DNA of 64,000 nt from Streptomyces venezuelae (GTDB lineage: Bacteria; Actinomycetota; Actinomycetes; Streptomycetales; Streptomycetaceae), in NCBI RefSeq assembly GCF_008642315.1, contig NZ_CP029192.1, forward strand, positions 186,001-250,000, written 5' to 3'. Of the stretch, positions 27,237-35,281 are shown piece after piece (the stretch's first letter is position 1; the number at the start of each line of letters is the position of its first letter). The notes under the pieces are model-generated. The model was not told the origin of the DNA. It made no database searches and saw nothing but the letters and a program-made list of their open reading frames with translations. Position numbers and translations under genes: made by a program.

Positions 27237-28730
27237 TCAGTCCTGGCCGACGGTGTACCGGTCCTTGACCTTCACCTCGGCGACCGAGCGCCCTTCGGGG
27301 AAGACGTTCTGCCAGTCGCCGATCACGTGGAGCTCGTCGGTGCCCATCGCGCGGACGACGGTGAGGCCCTCGTCGTACGCCTTGTAGGCCTTCATCCAGA
27401 GGTTGGAGAACGCCTGCGAACGGATCAGATGCATCCAGTCCGGGCGGTAGAGCTCACGGTTGTAGTTCGACTCCCCCATCGTGGCGACGAACTTGGAGTA
27501 CATCGCCTTCACGTACTCCAGCGTCACCTCGTCGCCCTCGCCGATCGCCTGGTCACGGGCTTCCTTGAGGGCGATGCGGAACTTCTCCAGGAGCCCTTCG
27601 GTGGCGCCCGAGGTGTACGACTCGTGGATCGTCGGCGGGTCGCACAGCCCGTACTTCGGCGACGACAGACGAAGGAGCAGGCGCAGTGTGGGCTCGGTGA
27701 TCCAGAGCGGGCCCGGCTCGTCGCGGTTGCCGATCGGGTTCGGCAGCACGTCTTCGTGCTCCCAGGCGGGAGGCGTGACGAGGTGGACGCCGGCGCGGCG
27801 CCGGTCGTGGCCGAAGCCGGTGGAGTGCTCCAGCTGGCCGATCGGGAGGTGCGTCTTGAGCGCGGAGAGATAGGCACCGTTGATGTCGAGAGCCGTCACC
27901 TCGTGTGCGCCTTGCGGGAGTTCGGGGCGGGTCCACTTCGGGCGTGCCTCCCAGATCTGGTCCGGGCCGCGCGAGGTCTGCTTGCGGAGGATGTCGGGGA
28001 TCCAGGGATGCGCCACGATGTCGTAGCGGCCGCCCTTGCGGGTCTCGTCCAGCAGAGCCATCGCGTCGGGGATGGCCCGCTTCACGAGGGCTGCGGTGGC
28101 GGCGTCCACGTCACCTTCGTTCGCGGCCAGTGCGTCCTTCACCGCGCGGGTGATGGCGTCGGGGGTGCCAGGGGCCTCGCCAGTGGCGGGCGCGGCGCGG
28201 CGGCCTGTGGGGGCGAGCTTCACGGGGGCGGGAGTGGGGCCAGGGGCGGGGGCGGGGGTGGGGATGGGGTGGGGGTCGGGGTTGGGGGCTGGTGCGGGTG
28301 TCGGTGGGAGCGGGGCGGCGTCGGCTTGGCCGCACTCGGCGGGGTCCAGGTGTTGCGTGAAGCCTTCGAGCTGGTCGGTCGCGGGCTGACCGCACAGGAC
28401 GCACGGCTTGGGCTCCGGCCCGGGCTCGGGCTTCTCGTCCGCCTCCGGTTCCGGCTCACCGACCGGTTCCGCCTCGGCCGTCGGCTGCGGGTCGAGCCTC
28501 GTGCGGGCCGACTCCAGGAAGTACGCGTACTTCTCCCGTACCGCTCCCGTCGGCTCCCGCCCCGACTCCCAGCCGCCGACCGTGGTCGGGCTGACGCCGA
28601 TGGCCCGCGCCACCTGCGCCTGGGACAGGTTGAGGGCGTCACGCAGGGCTCGGCGCTCCTCGACGGGGGGCAGCTCCGCCTCGGGTCCGGACGCGGCCAG
28701 CAGCGCGTCGATCGCGTCGAAGTCGCTCAC
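27237..28730 (-). CDS. XRE-HTH protein with zinc knuckle and polymerase-like C-terminus, Tap-like
   Basis: 497 residues from a GTG overlapping the upstream XRE gene by 4 nt (28727-28730). HTH at about 23-78 (LNLSQAQVARAIGVSPTTVG). A likely zinc site Cys110-x2-Cys113-x13-His127-x5-Cys133 follows (CVLCG, HLDPAEC). A Pro/Ala linker spans about 140-175. The C-terminal 270 residues are well conserved in character (WEARPKW, ALDINGAYLSALKTHLPIG, VKAMYSKFVATMGESNYNRE, AMGTDELHVIGDW). Motifs LDINGAYLS, KAMYSKFVATMGE and GTDELHV fall in the order and style of family-B DNA polymerase motifs A, B and C. HTH plus this tail resembles what I remember of the Streptomyces telomere-associated protein Tap. That identity is a hypothesis. 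Confidence 0.7.
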   Translation of the reverse strand: MSDFDAIDALLAASGPEAELPPVEERRALRDALNLSQAQVARAIGVSPTTVGGWESGREPTGAVREKYAYFLESARTRLDPQPTAEAEPVGEPEPEADEKPEPGPEPKPCVLCGQPATDQLEGFTQHLDPAECGQADAAPLPPTPAPAPNPDPHPIPTPAPAPGPTPAPVKLAPTGRRAAPATGEAPGTPDAITRAVKDALAANEGDVDAATAALVKRAIPDAMALLDETRKGGRYDIVAHPWIPDILRKQTSRGPDQIWEARPKWTRPELPQGAHEVTALDINGAYLSALKTHLPIGQLEHSTGFGHDRRRAGVHLVTPPAWEHEDVLPNPIGNRDEPGPLWITEPTLRLLLRLSSPKYGLCDPPTIHESYTSGATEGLLEKFRIALKEARDQAIGEGDEVTLEYVKAMYSKFVATMGESNYNRELYRPDWMHLIRSQAFSNLWMKAYKAYDEGLTVVRAMGTDELHVIGDWQNVFPEGRSVAEVKVKDRYTVGQD

Positions 28731-29032
28731 CGCCGGGCTCCCGTCGGCTCGTCGGCCGCGGTACGGCGATTCGGCACGGTGCGGCGGCGGTCGGCGGAGA
28801 GCGCGTCGCACGCGCGCGTGGGACCGGCGAGGAGGTCGAGTACGTCGATGCCGTAGTGCGCGGCGATCGCGTCGCAGTCGTCCAGATCCCAGGCCGCGCT
28901 ACCGGACTGACGGCGCGACACCTGCGTCTGGTCGACGCCGAGCACGGCGGCGAGGCTCGCCTGTGTGTCGCCGGTGAGCTGCATGAGCGCGGCCACGGCG
29001 GCCCGCAGTCGCTCGCTGGAAGACATCCCCAT
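28727..29032 (-). CDS. Small XRE-family DNA-binding protein
   Basis: 101 residues. HTH: ALMQLTGDTQASLAAVLGVD then QTQVSRRQSGSAAWDLDDCD, followed by a short helix pair (AIAAHYGIDVLDLLAGP) and a basic tail. No Shine-Dalgarno; TAGGCT (29039-29044) sits 6 nt before the ATG, so the mRNA is probably leaderless. A palindrome at 29052-29068 overlaps the predicted -35, suggesting autorepression. It is translationally coupled to the large HTH/polymerase-like gene and probably works with it. Confidence 0.82.
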   Translation of the reverse strand: MGMSSSERLRAAVAALMQLTGDTQASLAAVLGVDQTQVSRRQSGSAAWDLDDCDAIAAHYGIDVLDLLAGPTRACDALSADRRRTVPNRRTAADEPTGARR

Positions 29033-29038
29033 GACCGC

Positions 29039-29068
29039 AGCCTAACCAAGCGTGCGCGATATTCGCAC
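29039..29068 (-). promoter_or_regulatory. Leaderless promoter with overlapping palindrome
   Basis: -10 TAGGCT (29039-29044) and -35 TGCGAA (29062-29067), 17-nt spacing. The palindrome GTGCG-n7-CGCAC (29052-29068) with inner GCGA-TAT-TCGC (29056-29066) covers the -35 region. Confidence 0.5.
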
Positions 29069-29097
29069 ATGGCACGCGGATTACGCATTCGGCGCGG

Positions 29098-29750
29098 TCA
29101 GCGTGCTGGTACGGCAGCGCGTCCGCACGCATCGTTGCGCCAGATGAACACCTCAGTGCTCGGGGCGCGTTCGGAGAACAGGGCCGACGCGGAGGCCTCC
29201 CGCAGCAGTGTTCGCAGGTCGGACTCGAAGCGGTCCCGGCGGTTGCCGAACAGGTGCGGTGCCGAGCTCGACATCGAGAACACACCCGCTACGACGTCGT
29301 CGATCGAGCGTTCCAAGGTTTGTCCGCCCGGGACCACTCCGCCGGGGCGGAGCTCCTTACCGTCGCCGCCACGCGTTCCTGATCCATCCAGTGGAAGGAC
29401 TGGCCGAAGGTCGCAACGGTGAACGTGCCCAGGTCTGCGGGCAGGTCCTCAGCCCTGGCCCGCACCCACCGCGTCCGCCCGGACACTCCCCGCCCTGCGG
29501 CGTCACGCGCCGCCTCGGTGATCATCCCGTCGTCCGGGTCGACGCCCACGACCTCGTGGAACAGAGGGGCCAATGTCAGGGCGAGCGTGCCCGGTCCGCA
29601 GCCCACGTCGATGAGGCGCCCGCTGCCGTCGAGCTCCAGGGTTTCGGCCAGTGCGGCGGCCAGGCCCGGCGCGTAGGGAAGGCGTCCGCGCGCGTAGTGG
29701 GCCGCCGCGCCCTCGAACAGGGTCTCGTCCCACTCCCAACCAGCCGCCAT
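29098..29750 (-). pseudogene. Class I SAM methyltransferase, internally deleted and frameshifted
   Basis: From MAAGWEWDETLFEGAAAHYA the frame encodes a normal Rossmann methyltransferase start (LIDVGCGPGTLALTLAPLF, VVGVDPDDGMI, RARAEDLPADL, FGQSFHWMDQERVAATVR). After ATVR one base is missing: the shifted frame reads ELRPGGVVPGGQTLERSIDD and then VVAGVFSMSSSAPHLFG to FIWRN. So the catalytic domain's second half (roughly 60-100 residues) is deleted between RPGGV and PGGQ, and the two ends lie in different frames near 29355-29362. Encoded alone, the N-terminal part would stop at 29289. Non-functional as an enzyme. Confidence 0.8.
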
Positions 29751-29884
29751 GCCCGTCCGCCGACTCTCCCGCGCCGTATCGCGCTCCCCCGTCGCTCGGG
29801 GCCGCACACAGAACGTACTCTTTTCGCTCATCCGGATCTTTGCCCGCAAGATGCCCGCGGGTACCCGCAAGAGGAGTTTCATCA

Positions 29885-32800
29885 GTGGAGTTTCGGCTGC
29901 TCGGAGCGGTCTCCGTCGCCACTGAGGTCGGCGTGCTGCCCCTCGGCCCCGCGAAGCGGCGCAGCCTGCTCGCCGCCCTGCTGCTCAGACCCAACCATCC
30001 GGTCCCGGTGGACCAGCTGACGGCCGCGCTGTGGGACGACGAACCGCCCGCGCGGGCTCGCGGCGTCATCCAGGGTCATGTGTCGCGGCTGCGGGTGCTG
30101 CTCAACAGCATGGACGCCGACATGTTCGGCGTCGAACTGCTCACCCAGGGCACTGCGTACGTCCTGCGGATGCCGGAGTCGCTCCTGGACGCCCACCGCT
30201 TCGAGGAGCTGGTGACGCTGGCCCGCAGCCAGCGGGAGCCCGCCGACGCGGTGGCGATGTATCAGGAGGCGCTGTCGCTGTGGCAGGGCCACGCGTTGAC
30301 CGGCGCGTATCCGAGTCAGCCGCTGCAGGCTGCCGCGCAGGCGCTGGAGGAACTCCGCCTCGCCTCCGTGGAGTCGCTGGCGACGGCGTACTCGCGGATG
30401 GGAGAGCACGCCCGTGCCGCCGCGGTCCTGCGTGCGGAGGCGAGCGTCCACCCGCTGCGCGAGTCGCTGGCCGCCTCGCTCGTGCGGGAGCTGCAGCGGG
30501 CGGGGCGCCGCTCGGAGGCCCTCGACTGGTTCCACCGCACGCGGCGGCTGCTCGCCGACGAGCTGGGGGTCGACCCGGGCCGGGAGCTGGCCGACGCGTA
30601 CACCGATGTGCTGCGTGGGGAGGGGGAGGTGGGTGGTGCGGCGCGGCGGCGGTTCGGCTCGGCCGCTGTGACGGTATCCGGGCCGGTAGCCGGGTCAGTT
30701 TCAGGTCCCGCATCAGCCCCGACGACCCCGGCCTCTGCCCCCGCTCCGGCCTCCTCCCTTCCTCCAACCCCGGTCTCACCCTCAGGCTCGACCTCACCTT
30801 CAGCCTCCGACTCACCGTGGGCCTCTCCCTCGCCCTCAGCCTCGGTGGCCACCTCAGCCGCACCCCCGGGCAATGCCCGCCAACCGACGAGCGCCGCCAC
30901 CCCCGCCCCGACCCTGACCCCGGCCGCGCCTCCGGCCCCACCCGCACCGCCCTCCCCCGTCGCCCACCCGTTCCCCACGGTCGACCTTCTCCCCCGCATG
31001 CCCCGCGGCTTCCACGGTCGTGCCGATGAGCTCACCGCGTTGTCCCGGGCCGCCGCCGGCGAGGCGCCCGTGTGCCTGGTCACCGGCCCCGCGGGCGTCG
31101 GCAAGACGGCGCTCGTGACGCACTGGGCGCACCGGAACCGTGAACAGTTCCCCGGCGGCCTGCTCTACGCCGACCTGCGCGGCTTCAGCGACACGGGTGA
31201 GCCGGCCCTCCTCGAAGTGCTGCGGGAGTTCCTGCTCGCGCTGGGCGTCGCGCCGCGCCGCATACCGGAGTCGGTCGGCGGCGCGTCCGCGCTGTTCCGT
31301 TCCCTCTGCGCCGACCGCAGGATCCTCGTCGTACTCGACAACGCGCGGGCGGCCGAGCCGGTCAGAGAGTTGCTGCCGGGTGGCGCGGAGTGCGTCACCG
31401 TGGTGACGAGCCGGTACCGGCTGCGCGGACTCATCGCCTCCGACGCGGCCAGGCCCGTCCCCCTGGACGTACTCGAACCGGAGGACAGCACCGCACTGCT
31501 CGCCGCGGTGCTCGGCCAGGAGCGGGTGCTCGCGGAGGAGGTGGCCGCCCGGCGCCTCGCGGAGCTCTGCGGCGGTCTGCCGCTCGCCCTGCGGGTCGCC
31601 GCAGCCCGGCTCGCGGACCAGCCGGACTGGCCGTTGAGTTCCATGAGTGCCGAACTGTCCGACGAGTCACGCCGGTTGAGCCTCCTGGACGTGGAGGACA
31701 CGGGTGTCCGCGCCGCGTTGCGGCTGACGGTACGACGGTTGCCGGACGACGCCGCGCACCACTTCGCGCATCTCGGACAGCATCCGGGTACGCACGTCGA
31801 CCGGTACGCGGCCGCGGCCCTCGCGGGGACGGACCCGGACACGGCGGCCGCCGCGCTGGACAAGCTCACCGCGGCGCACCTCGTGATCCGGACCGCGCCG
31901 GACCGCTGGACGCTGCACGACCTCGTACGCCTGTACGCGCGGGGCCTGGAGGCCGGCCCCGATGCCCTGGTGCGCGGTCTCGACCACAGCGTGGCCACAG
32001 CGCTCGCCGCCGCCGACGCGGCCGAGCCGGGCGACGAGTCGTGCTTCACGCTGCCCACGGACTTCCGTACGCCGCAGACCACGCGGGAGTTCGCCGACCG
32101 CGAGCAGGCCATGGCCTGGTACGCGGCCGAGCGCGACGACCTGGCACTGGCCGCGGCCGCCGCGCGTGCCGCGGGGCTGCACGGCAGGACGTGGCGGATC
32201 GTCCTCGCGCTGTGGCCGCAGATCGTGTGGCGGGTGCGGGACGACTGGACACCGTTGCTGCGTACGGCACTTGAGGCGGCGCAGGCCGACGGGGACGCGC
32301 GGGCCGAGTCGCGGGTGCGTGCGCTGCTCGGGTGGGTTCTCACGGAGGAGGGCCGTACCTCCGAGGCGCTGGCGCATCTGGAGGCCGCGCCCGTGCTCGC
32401 CGCCCGGGCCGGTGACCGGCGGGGCGAGGCGACCGCGCTGATCAACCTGTCGCTCGCGCAAGCCGAGCTCGGCAGCCCCGAGGAGGCCGCCGAGGGCTGC
32501 GCGCAGGCCGCGGAGCTCGCGCACAGTGTCGGCGACCGGAACACCGAACGCCTCGCGCTGTACCACCTCGCCCGGCACCGCCTCGACGCACGGGAGTGGC
32601 AGCCTGCCTTCGAGACGGCGGTCGCCGCACTCGACCTCGACGCCCCTGCGGAGGCGTCGGCGGCCGCCCGGGTGCTCCTGCGGACCGTCATCGGCGAGGC
32701 GCTGCTCGGCATGGGCGACGAGGCGGAGGGCATCCGGCGGCTGGAGAGCGCGGCCCGCGAGGCGGAGTCGTCCGGCTACGACGACGGCGCGGTCCGCGCA

Positions 32801-32887
32801 CTCGGCGCGCTGCTGCGGGTGTCGGCGGACGCAGGGCTCCAGGCGCGGCACGACACGGCGATGGTGCGGCTGATGGCTCGTACGTGA
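29885..32887 (+). CDS. AfsR-type SARP regulator (wHTH-BTAD-NB-ARC-TPR)
   Basis: 1000 residues from GTG (VEFRLLGAVSVATEVG) with AGAGGAG upstream. Domains: OmpR-type winged helix about 1-95, BTAD about 100-250 (LDAHRFEELVTLARSQ to RRLLADELGVDPG), a Ser/Thr/Pro linker about 265-360, NB-ARC with P-loop VTGPAGVGKTALVTHW (about 400) and ILVVLDNARAAEPV, then TPR-like repeats to the end. This architecture activates secondary-metabolite or regulon promoters, often phosphorylation-controlled (AfsR/AfsK). There is no adjacent biosynthetic cluster on its strand, so it is probably pleiotropic. Upstream codons to 29651 belong to the antisense methyltransferase remnant. Confidence 0.93.
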   Translation: MEFRLLGAVSVATEVGVLPLGPAKRRSLLAALLLRPNHPVPVDQLTAALWDDEPPARARGVIQGHVSRLRVLLNSMDADMFGVELLTQGTAYVLRMPESLLDAHRFEELVTLARSQREPADAVAMYQEALSLWQGHALTGAYPSQPLQAAAQALEELRLASVESLATAYSRMGEHARAAAVLRAEASVHPLRESLAASLVRELQRAGRRSEALDWFHRTRRLLADELGVDPGRELADAYTDVLRGEGEVGGAARRRFGSAAVTVSGPVAGSVSGPASAPTTPASAPAPASSLPPTPVSPSGSTSPSASDSPWASPSPSASVATSAAPPGNARQPTSAATPAPTLTPAAPPAPPAPPSPVAHPFPTVDLLPRMPRGFHGRADELTALSRAAAGEAPVCLVTGPAGVGKTALVTHWAHRNREQFPGGLLYADLRGFSDTGEPALLEVLREFLLALGVAPRRIPESVGGASALFRSLCADRRILVVLDNARAAEPVRELLPGGAECVTVVTSRYRLRGLIASDAARPVPLDVLEPEDSTALLAAVLGQERVLAEEVAARRLAELCGGLPLALRVAAARLADQPDWPLSSMSAELSDESRRLSLLDVEDTGVRAALRLTVRRLPDDAAHHFAHLGQHPGTHVDRYAAAALAGTDPDTAAAALDKLTAAHLVIRTAPDRWTLHDLVRLYARGLEAGPDALVRGLDHSVATALAAADAAEPGDESCFTLPTDFRTPQTTREFADREQAMAWYAAERDDLALAAAAARAAGLHGRTWRIVLALWPQIVWRVRDDWTPLLRTALEAAQADGDARAESRVRALLGWVLTEEGRTSEALAHLEAAPVLAARAGDRRGEATALINLSLAQAELGSPEEAAEGCAQAAELAHSVGDRNTERLALYHLARHRLDAREWQPAFETAVAALDLDAPAEASAAARVLLRTVIGEALLGMGDEAEGIRRLESAAREAESSGYDDGAVRALGALLRVSADAGLQARHDTAMVRLMART

Positions 32888-33001
32888 GGGCGGGGCGACG
32901 GCGCTCAGGTGGGCATGTCGGGCCCGCACGCCCTGTGGGGTCTGAGCCCGCGCGCCGAGTCGGGCCGGCGCCGCATGTCGAGTCGGGGCCGTCCCCACGT
33001 C

Positions 33002-33289
33002 TCACTCCGCGGCACTCCCGGGCGGCGTCTCCCGCTCGCCGCGCGTGGCGTGCTCGGTGAGCTGCTCGTTCACCTCGCGGGTCTGCTCGGCGAGCCGGCG
33101 GGCCCGCTCCTCGGCGCGGTCCGCCCGTGCGTTGATGCGGGCGATGTCGTCCTCGATGACCTTCAGGGCCATCTCGGTCGCTGCGTCCGCGTCCTGCGGC
33201 GGCAGATCGCCGGGGAGCGCCTCAAGCGCGGTCTTGACCGCGGGGATGCCGCCGCGCTCGTGGATCTCTTTCCAGAACTCGTAATCCAT
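33002..33289 (-). CDS. Small coiled-coil protein, unknown
   Basis: 95 residues, ATG (MDYEFWKEIHERGGIPA). The middle is strongly helical and heptad-like (IEDDIARINARADRAEERAR and RLAEQTREVNEQL) with a short acidic tail. No membrane segment or cysteine. Family not recognised; it may be a small structural or adaptor protein. It is followed upstream (higher coordinates) by another tiny gene on the same strand, about 180 nt apart. Confidence 0.65.
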   Translation of the reverse strand: MDYEFWKEIHERGGIPAVKTALEALPGDLPPQDADAATEMALKVIEDDIARINARADRAEERARRLAEQTREVNEQLTEHATRGERETPPGSAAE

Positions 33290-33471
33290 CGCGCCATCTT
33301 GGCCGATCGGCAGGCACCGACGCGAACGGCGGCCGAGACGTCCGAAGTGTGTGTGCTAGGTGTTCGAGACGTTGGGGACGAACCGCCGGAGCATCCGGTC
33401 GCGGGAGGGCCCCCGAGTGCCCGTCCCCGCGCTCGCGCTCCCGCACTCCCGCGCCTCCGCGCCGCCGCCCG

Positions 33472-33645
33472 CTAGGACGTGGGCGCCGCGGGCGTACCGG
33501 CCCGGGCGGGCGTGCTGAAGTCCAACAGGTCCTCGGCCGTCTGCTGGGTCTCCTCCGCAGCCTTGCGGGCCGTGGCGACGACGTCGCCGTGTTCCTGGAT
33601 GAGCGTGTGGTAGATCGGCGCCTGGGTGGCGTCATTGGCCGGCAT
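33472..33645 (-). CDS. 57-residue small protein, unknown
   Basis: Reading the minus strand from ATG 33645 gives MPANDATQAPIYHTLIQEHG followed by DVVATARKAAEETQQTAEDL and LDFSTPARAGTPAAPTS, then stop. AAGGAG lies 9 nt before the ATG, and third-position GC is high, supporting real coding despite the short length. It is acidic and helical, with no cysteine or membrane segment. Similar ~57-residue proteins seem common in Streptomyces; function unknown. Confidence 0.65.
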   Translation of the reverse strand: MPANDATQAPIYHTLIQEHGDVVATARKAAEETQQTAEDLLDFSTPARAGTPAAPTS

Positions 33646-33838
33646 GACCTGCGGCTCCTTGTTCGGTGACGGGTTGAACTGGTCGGCCGTGGGCGGCCGA
33701 CCCGCGACCTTACGCGAACTCGGTCCCCCGGTGGGACCCGACCCCGATCATGAGACGGCTGCTTGTGACCACCTTCACACGCGAGGGGCGGTCGGGGCCG
33801 GTGAAGCCTAGGGTGACCGTGTGCGCGAGGAGAGCATC

Positions 33839-34825
33839 GTGGTGTCGCCCGTCGTGCGGCGCCGGGCCGAGCTGCTCGGAGCGGCCGGTGAGGAGTGGCT
33901 GGCGGGGCTGCCCGCGCTCGTCGCCGACCTCGCGCGCCGGTGGTCCGTGACGGTCGGGGCGCCGTTCCGTGCGGGAGCGGGCGGTTACGTGGCGCGGGCC
34001 CGCGCCGAGGACGGCACGGCCCTGGTCCTCAAGCTGGCGCTGCCCGAGCCCGGGAGCGCGGGGCAGATCGCCACCCTCCTGCGCGCCGGAGGACGCGGCT
34101 ACGTACGCGTGCTCGACCACGACGCCGACCGCTTCGCGCTGCTCATGGAGCACCTCGGCGCACCGCTGTCGGAGCTCGCGCTCCCGCCCGAGCGGCAGAT
34201 CGCCGTCCTGTGCGCGACGCTGCGCCGGGTCTGGCAGGTCCCGCGCTCCCCCGATCTGCTCACGGAGGCCGCCGACGAGGACAAGGCCACCGGTCTCGCC
34301 GTGCTCGTCGAGCGCTTGTGGAGGGACCTGGACCGTCCGTGCTCCGTCGCCGCGTACGACAGGGCCATGACGTACGCCGAGCGCCGCGCCAGCGCCCACC
34401 GCGCGTCCCGGGCCGTGGTCGTCCACGGCGACCCGCACCCGGGCAACCTGCTCAGGCTTCCCGCTTCGGGGACGCCGCGAGCGGGGGCGGAGAGCGGCTT
34501 CGTCTTCGTCGACCCCGACGGCTTCCTCGCGGACCCCGCGTACGACCTGGGTGTCGTCCTCCGCGACTGGTGCGCCGAGCTTCTGTCCGGCGACGCGCGA
34601 CGGCTGGCCCGCCGCTACTGCGCGCTGCTGGCCGAGGAGAGCGGGGCCGACGCCACGGCCGTCTGGGAGTGGGGCTACCTCGAACGCGTCTCGACGGCGC
34701 TCTACCTCCTCGCCCACGGCGCGGAGGCGCCGAGCCGCCCGTACTTCGCGACGGCGGAGATCCTCGCGGACGTAGACGTAGACGGAGACGGAGACGGAGA
34801 CGGAGACGGAGACGTGGGCGCGTAG
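33839..34825 (+). CDS. Aminoglycoside/hydroxyurea-type phosphotransferase
   Basis: 328 residues from GTG with GAGGAG 6 nt before it; an earlier GTG (33821) has no ribosome site. Kinase-fold motifs: ATP-lysine region TALVLKLALPEPG, catalytic loop VVHGDPHPGNLLR and metal site VDPDGFLADPAYDLGVVLRD. This matches the APH(6)/hydroxyurea phosphotransferase group that inactivates small molecules by phosphorylation. The extreme C-terminus is an Asp/Gly repeat encoded by a hexanucleotide tandem repeat. Transcribed alone; it may be a resistance or housekeeping kinase. Confidence 0.88.
   Translation: MVSPVVRRRAELLGAAGEEWLAGLPALVADLARRWSVTVGAPFRAGAGGYVARARAEDGTALVLKLALPEPGSAGQIATLLRAGGRGYVRVLDHDADRFALLMEHLGAPLSELALPPERQIAVLCATLRRVWQVPRSPDLLTEAADEDKATGLAVLVERLWRDLDRPCSVAAYDRAMTYAERRASAHRASRAVVVHGDPHPGNLLRLPASGTPRAGAESGFVFVDPDGFLADPAYDLGVVLRDWCAELLSGDARRLARRYCALLAEESGADATAVWEWGYLERVSTALYLLAHGAEAPSRPYFATAEILADVDVDGDGDGDGDGDVGA
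34769..34816 (+). repeat. Hexanucleotide tandem repeat in coding sequence
   Basis: Eight consecutive 6-nt units: GACGTA twice, GACGGA five times, GACGTG once. They encode Asp-Val/Asp-Gly pairs at the kinase C-terminus. The unit size is a multiple of three, so slippage would change length without a frameshift. Confidence 0.9.
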
Positions 34826-34902
34826 CGGGCGTGAGGGACTGGCGCATTCGGGTACCCGGAGCACTCGCAGACGGATTCGCCCACGGGCCCAAGGAGGCGT
34901 CC

Positions 34903-35094
34903 ATGCCACTCACCTTCCGCAAGAGTCTCCGGATCCTTCCCGGGGTGCGCCTGAACATCAACAAGCGCTCGTGGTCCCTGACCACGGGCGGCAGGCACGG
35001 CCCCCGGCGCACCCACAGCAGCACCGGCCGCCGCACGACATCGATGGACCTGCCCGGCCCGTTCGGCTGGCGCCGCACCACGAAGCGTCGATGA
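34903..35094 (+). CDS. DUF4236 family small protein
   Basis: 63 residues, AAGGAGG 7 nt before ATG. The sequence MPLTFRKSLRILPGVRLNIN followed by KRSWSLTTGGRHGPRR and a conserved-looking SSTGRRTTSMDLPGPFGWR matches the small basic DUF4236 group (family start FRKSxxIxPGVRxNxS). The function of the family is unknown. It ends 48 nt before the Thr leader peptide; no terminator is obvious between them, so readthrough into the attenuator is possible. Confidence 0.8.
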   Translation: MPLTFRKSLRILPGVRLNINKRSWSLTTGGRHGPRRTHSSTGRRTTSMDLPGPFGWRRTTKRR

Positions 35095-35129
35095 CGAAAA
35101 AGCACGTGCCGTGGCGGATCGCCCTCTGT

Positions 35130-35135
35130 TACGGT
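35130..35135 (+). promoter_or_regulatory. Possible -10 box of the Thr leader transcript
   Basis: TACGGT ends 7 nt before the ATG of the leader peptide, which has no Shine-Dalgarno. A transcript beginning at or next to that ATG would be leaderless, as actinobacterial attenuator peptides often are. No convincing -35 seen. Confidence 0.4.
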
Positions 35136-35142
35136 CCCCGAC

Positions 35143-35196
35143 ATGAACAAGCGCGCTGCGATGACGACGACGCCGGAGAGTGTCCCGGCGCGCTGA
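35143..35196 (+). CDS. Threonine-rich leader peptide of the tRNA synthetase gene
   Basis: A 17-codon frame, MNKRAAMTTTPESVPAR then TGA, with three consecutive ACG threonine codons at 35164-35172. It ends 85 nt before the threonyl-tRNA synthetase start and is followed by a strong terminator hairpin. Thr codons in a leader before a Thr-charging enzyme are the hallmark of ribosome-mediated attenuation. The peptide itself is not expected to have another function. Confidence 0.8.
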   Translation: MNKRAAMTTTPESVPAR

Positions 35197-35243
35197 CCGA
35201 TGTCTCAGTCCGAAGCCCCGGGGCGAGTGCCCCGGGGCTTCGG
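35151..35243 (+). promoter_or_regulatory. Transcription attenuator with alternative hairpins
   Basis: Pause structure: GCGCGC (35151-35156) with GCGCGC (35188-35193), inner CGCCGG (35171-35176) with CCGGCG (35185-35190), enclosing the Thr codons. Terminator: 35210-35224 with 35229-35243. Antiterminator: GTCCCGG (35182-35188) can pair with CCGGGGC (35218-35224), the terminator's left arm, with a single G-U. A ribosome stalled at Thr codons would free the antiterminator arm; one reaching the stop codon (35194) would cover it and allow termination. Confidence 0.75.
35210..35243 (+). terminator. Attenuator terminator hairpin
   Basis: Perfect 15-bp stem CCGAAGCCCCGGGGC / GCCCCGGGGCTTCGG with GAGT loop, followed by CTTGTGG. 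It lies between the leader peptide and the synthetase gene on the same strand, so it must be conditional for the gene to be expressed. Confidence 0.85.
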
Positions 35244-35281
35244 CTTGTGGTCACTCGCCTCACGTCCGCGAGGAGACCCCC

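Noticed and set aside
27237..29032. Toxin-antitoxin pair (small HTH plus larger partner)
   Set aside because: The large partner has its own HTH and a long conserved domain unlike known HigB/RelE/Fic toxins.
35201..35281. T-box riboswitch upstream of the tRNA synthetase
   Set aside because: No T-box bulge sequence or specifier-loop architecture; the leader peptide with Thr codons explains the region better.
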